64,000 nt of DNA. Source: Lepidostoma basale (Eukaryota; Arthropoda; Insecta; Trichoptera; Lepidostomatidae). A program made the translations under genes and the position numbers. The stretch covers positions 434,001 to 498,000 of the forward strand of contig JAHDVF020000581.1 in NCBI GenBank assembly GCA_022606425.2. Direction: 5' to 3'. The notes under the pieces were generated by a model that saw nothing but the letters and a program-made list of their open reading frames with translations, was not told the DNA's origin and ran no database searches. Of this stretch, positions 63,840-64,000 are shown piece by piece (within the stretch, counting starts at the first letter, position 1; each line of letters opens with the position of its first letter).

Positions 63840-64000
63840 TAATATTTTTATAATATTTATCATATATCACTGATGAAGGGTTTCTGTGTCCGAAACTTGT
63901 TTGGTTTTTAATTTTTATTTTTTTAATAAAGTGTGTTGTGTACAAAGTAAAAAAAAAGAAACATTAATGAATCCCCAACACAAATAATGGCGAATATAGA
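63840..64000 (+). ncRNA. Hammerhead-like motif with intact CUGAUGA core
   Basis: CUGAUGA (63870-63876), A, GGG..UCC short stem II, GAA (63892-63894), ACUUGU, U. The flank matches 17200-17410 and is cut by the window end. The U at the cleavage position and the imperfect stem III predict poor activity. Confidence 0.45.

Larger units (their letters stand above)
62811..64000 (+). other. Cortactin intron 4 (incomplete)
   Basis: No exon-like sequence or GGKFG repeat appears from 62811 to the window end, so this is intron. It holds a hAT-like MITE (62997-63245) and a hammerhead-like repeat (about 63840-64000). The rest is AT-rich without recognisable features. Confidence 0.7.

Overview
The window is AT-rich nuclear DNA from an arthropod, most likely a moth or butterfly (inference). 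This rests on two recognisable insect-type genes, a mariner transposon of the D,D34D type, tRNA-derived SINEs and very dense fragments of non-LTR retrotransposons (LINEs). Only two host genes can be supported. The first is an intronless GLUT-type sugar transporter (15040-16449, + strand). The second is the 5' part of a cortactin gene (61417 to beyond 62810, + strand), with four coding exons visible and the remainder beyond the right edge. Nearly all other sequence is mobile-element debris in layers.

Family names used below are local labels. LINE-A is the commonest, with about 22 copies. They are 5'-truncated and share a C-terminal WFGHME..GRPRKTWHDQIN..SAYP reading frame and a (GTTA)n or (GTT)n tail. 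LINE-B has a (GAA)n tail and 11-bp target duplications. LINE-C, D, E, F and K are further families with the same type of GRPR/GRPP C-terminus. LINE-G, LINE-H and a jockey-like LINE-J are more distant. SINE-1 and SINE-3 are tRNA-derived. SINE-2 borrows the LINE-A 3' end. Cut-and-paste elements include mariner, two hAT-like MITEs, a TTAA-flanked piggyBac-like MITE, two MITE families with 4-bp duplications, and several candidate long-TIR elements.

The most striking signal is a set of about 25 repeats (HH repeats). Each carries the outline of a type I hammerhead ribozyme: CUGANGA or a variant, a short stem II, GAA, a palindromic stem III such as ACATGT, ACTAGT or ACCGGT, then usually C. The loop and stem sequences differ between subfamilies while pairing is kept. 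Many copies sit head-to-head as inverted repeats, one of them perfect over 92-bp arms. Hammerheads are known from Penelope-like retroelements, but no Penelope reverse transcriptase is visible here.

Layout: 1-13 kb is LINE, MITE and HH-repeat debris, including a three-level nest at 6.6-7.7 kb. The GLUT gene with its leader and 3' UTR occupies about 14.4-16.9 kb. 17-55 kb is again repeats, with a few relatively clean intervals. 55.9-57.8 kb is a comparatively repeat-poor interval interrupted by one LINE fragment. The mariner lies at 58.9-60.2 kb and cortactin at 61.4-64 kb. The two host genes have no evident functional link.
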